Below, piece by piece: positions 63,562 to 64,000 of a stretch of 64,000 nucleotides of DNA; within the stretch, counting starts at the first letter, position 1, and each line of letters starts with the position of its first letter. This stretch comes from Pseudomonas sp. WJP1. Lineage in GTDB: Bacteria; Pseudomonadota; Gammaproteobacteria; Pseudomonadales; Pseudomonadaceae. The translations under genes and the position numbers were made by a program. The stretch spans positions 2,158,501-2,222,500 of the forward strand of contig NZ_CP110128.1 in NCBI RefSeq assembly GCF_028471945.1, in the 5' to 3' direction. The notes below the pieces were generated by a model. The model saw nothing but the letters and a program-made list of their open reading frames with translations. It made no database searches and was not told where the DNA came from.

Positions 63562-63577
63562 TTGGCGCGATATTTGC
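63562..63577 (+). promoter_or_regulatory. Sigma-54 (-24/-12) promoter of the multicopper oxidase gene
   Basis: TTGGCGCGATATTTGC agrees with the TTGGCACG-N4-TTGC consensus at all but one fixed position; the invariant GG (63564-63565) and GC (63576-63577) are separated by exactly 10 bp. It is 48 bp before the start codon at 63625. Confidence 0.75.
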
Positions 63578-63624
63578 GAGGCCGAAGTTCGTCTAAGTGT
63601 GTGCTGACTTGGAGGACTATCCAA

Positions 63625-64000
63625 ATGATCTGTTCGCAACTGCACTCTCAAATCGACCTTGATGGCATCCGGCGCTGGTTGAGGAAGCCGCAAGGCTTGG
63701 CCTTGCTCGCTGGCGTATGGCTCGCCGGTGGCGAGCTGGCCGAGGCAGCGGTGCAGTGCCAGCGCACCTTGGTGGCCAATGTCGTGGCCATGGACCAGCC
63801 GTTGATGTTCAACCGGCTCGGTGCGCATAACCCCAACGGCATGATGTTCGCCCTGCGTACGGATGTGGTTGACACCAAGGGGGTATTGATCACCCAGGGC
63901 GGTAGCGCCATGCCAGGTCAAGTCACCTTGCGCCCGGACAAGCGGCCGCGGCCATTGGTACTGCGGGTTGCTGCCGGAGATTGTCTGACGGTCAACCTGC
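63625..64000 (+). CDS. Large multicopper oxidase, Mn(II)-oxidase-like (N-terminal part)
   Basis: Open from ATG 63625, after a GGAGGA ribosome-binding sequence, to the window edge: 125 codons visible. The N-terminus is long and basic (RRWLRK) before a hydrophobic stretch LALLAGVWLAGGELAEAA, an export signal. Then VVAMDQPLMFNRLGAHNPNGMMFALRTDVV and RPRPLVLRVAAGDCLTVNL, the start of a cupredoxin domain as in the large MnxG/McoA-type oxidases of P. putida. No copper ligands are yet reached. Control by sigma-54 fits the known MnxR-dependent regulation of those genes. Family call is from memory. Confidence 0.72.
   Translation, partial: MICSQLHSQIDLDGIRRWLRKPQGLALLAGVWLAGGELAEAAVQCQRTLVANVVAMDQPLMFNRLGAHNPNGMMFALRTDVVDTKGVLITQGGSAMPGQVTLRPDKRPRPLVLRVAAGDCLTVNL

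Overview
The window looks like a chromosomal segment of a Pseudomonas of the fluorescens/putida type. The evidence is high-GC coding sequence, pseudomonad gene sets (pcaHG with pcaQ, vanAB with an OprD-type porin, phnWX, exaC/acs), REP/REPIN palindromes and a dispersed roughly 310-bp intergenic repeat. No rRNA, tRNA, phage, transposase or CRISPR array was seen. Both ends cut a gene.

Layout. (1) 1-7601: a family-5 ABC importer (binding protein cut by the left edge, one permease, two ATPases), a small tautomerase-like isomerase, an exported GH28 polygalacturonase-type enzyme and two divergent GntR/FCD regulators. Together these suggest uptake and use of a pectin-like oligomer. (2) 7622-17718: an aromatic-acid region. 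vanAB demethylates vanillate to protocatechuate and pcaHG opens its ring; pcaQ, vanR, an OprD/OpdK-type porin and a VanK-type symporter accompany them. Near-identical ATGGATCCAT palindromes lie upstream of both vanA and vanK. An MHS-family transporter between pcaQ and vanA is broken by one extra base in a homopolymer. (3) 18087-23415: a lipoprotein, an HELKH-motif exported protein, a TonB siderophore receptor, a DUF1289 protein, and a Co/Ni-type CDF exporter with its RcnR/DmeR-type repressor and operator.

(4) 23710-34095: acs, exaC, phnX, an OPA-family transporter, phnW, an aminophosphonate-type FAD oxidoreductase, a RidA protein and a LysR regulator. As encoded, this is a continuous route from 2-aminoethylphosphonate through phosphonoacetaldehyde, acetaldehyde and acetate to acetyl-CoA. 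Two DNA motifs are shared by the phnW and ridA promoters. (5) 34231-40286: an unusual-fatty-acid cluster (CFA-type methyltransferase, DUF1365, FAD amine-oxidase-like protein, SDR, NTF2-like, DUF2878) convergent with a chalcone-isomerase-like/DUF3833 pair. Both sides have TGTACA-type promoter boxes like those of light-responsive LitR/MerR regulons, but no such regulator is present here. (6) 40546-42516: an EamA exporter divergent from a LysR gene whose expected start codon reads ATC.

(7) 42678-59065: an AraC regulator and about 15 kb of co-directional genes: cupin, 3-beta-HSD-like epimerase, zinc alcohol dehydrogenase, arylsulfatase, then DUF1302, DUF1329, YCF48-like, an MMPL/RND transporter and two DUF1254 proteins. 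The two halves are separated by an inverted pair of dispersed repeats but share a 13-bp promoter motif. This is the best candidate for an undescribed system: uptake and desulfation/oxidation of a hydrophobic sulfated or hydroxylated compound. (8) 59157-62884: two tandem secreted paralogues of unknown function, one with added Ig/cadherin-like repeats. (9) 62885-64000: a long AT-rich gap carrying a near-consensus sigma-54 promoter and a GGGGAAA dyad, leading into the N-terminus of a large multicopper oxidase resembling the Mn(II) oxidases of P. putida.

All calls were made by reading the sequence. No database search was run, so family names rest on recognised motifs and remembered family features.
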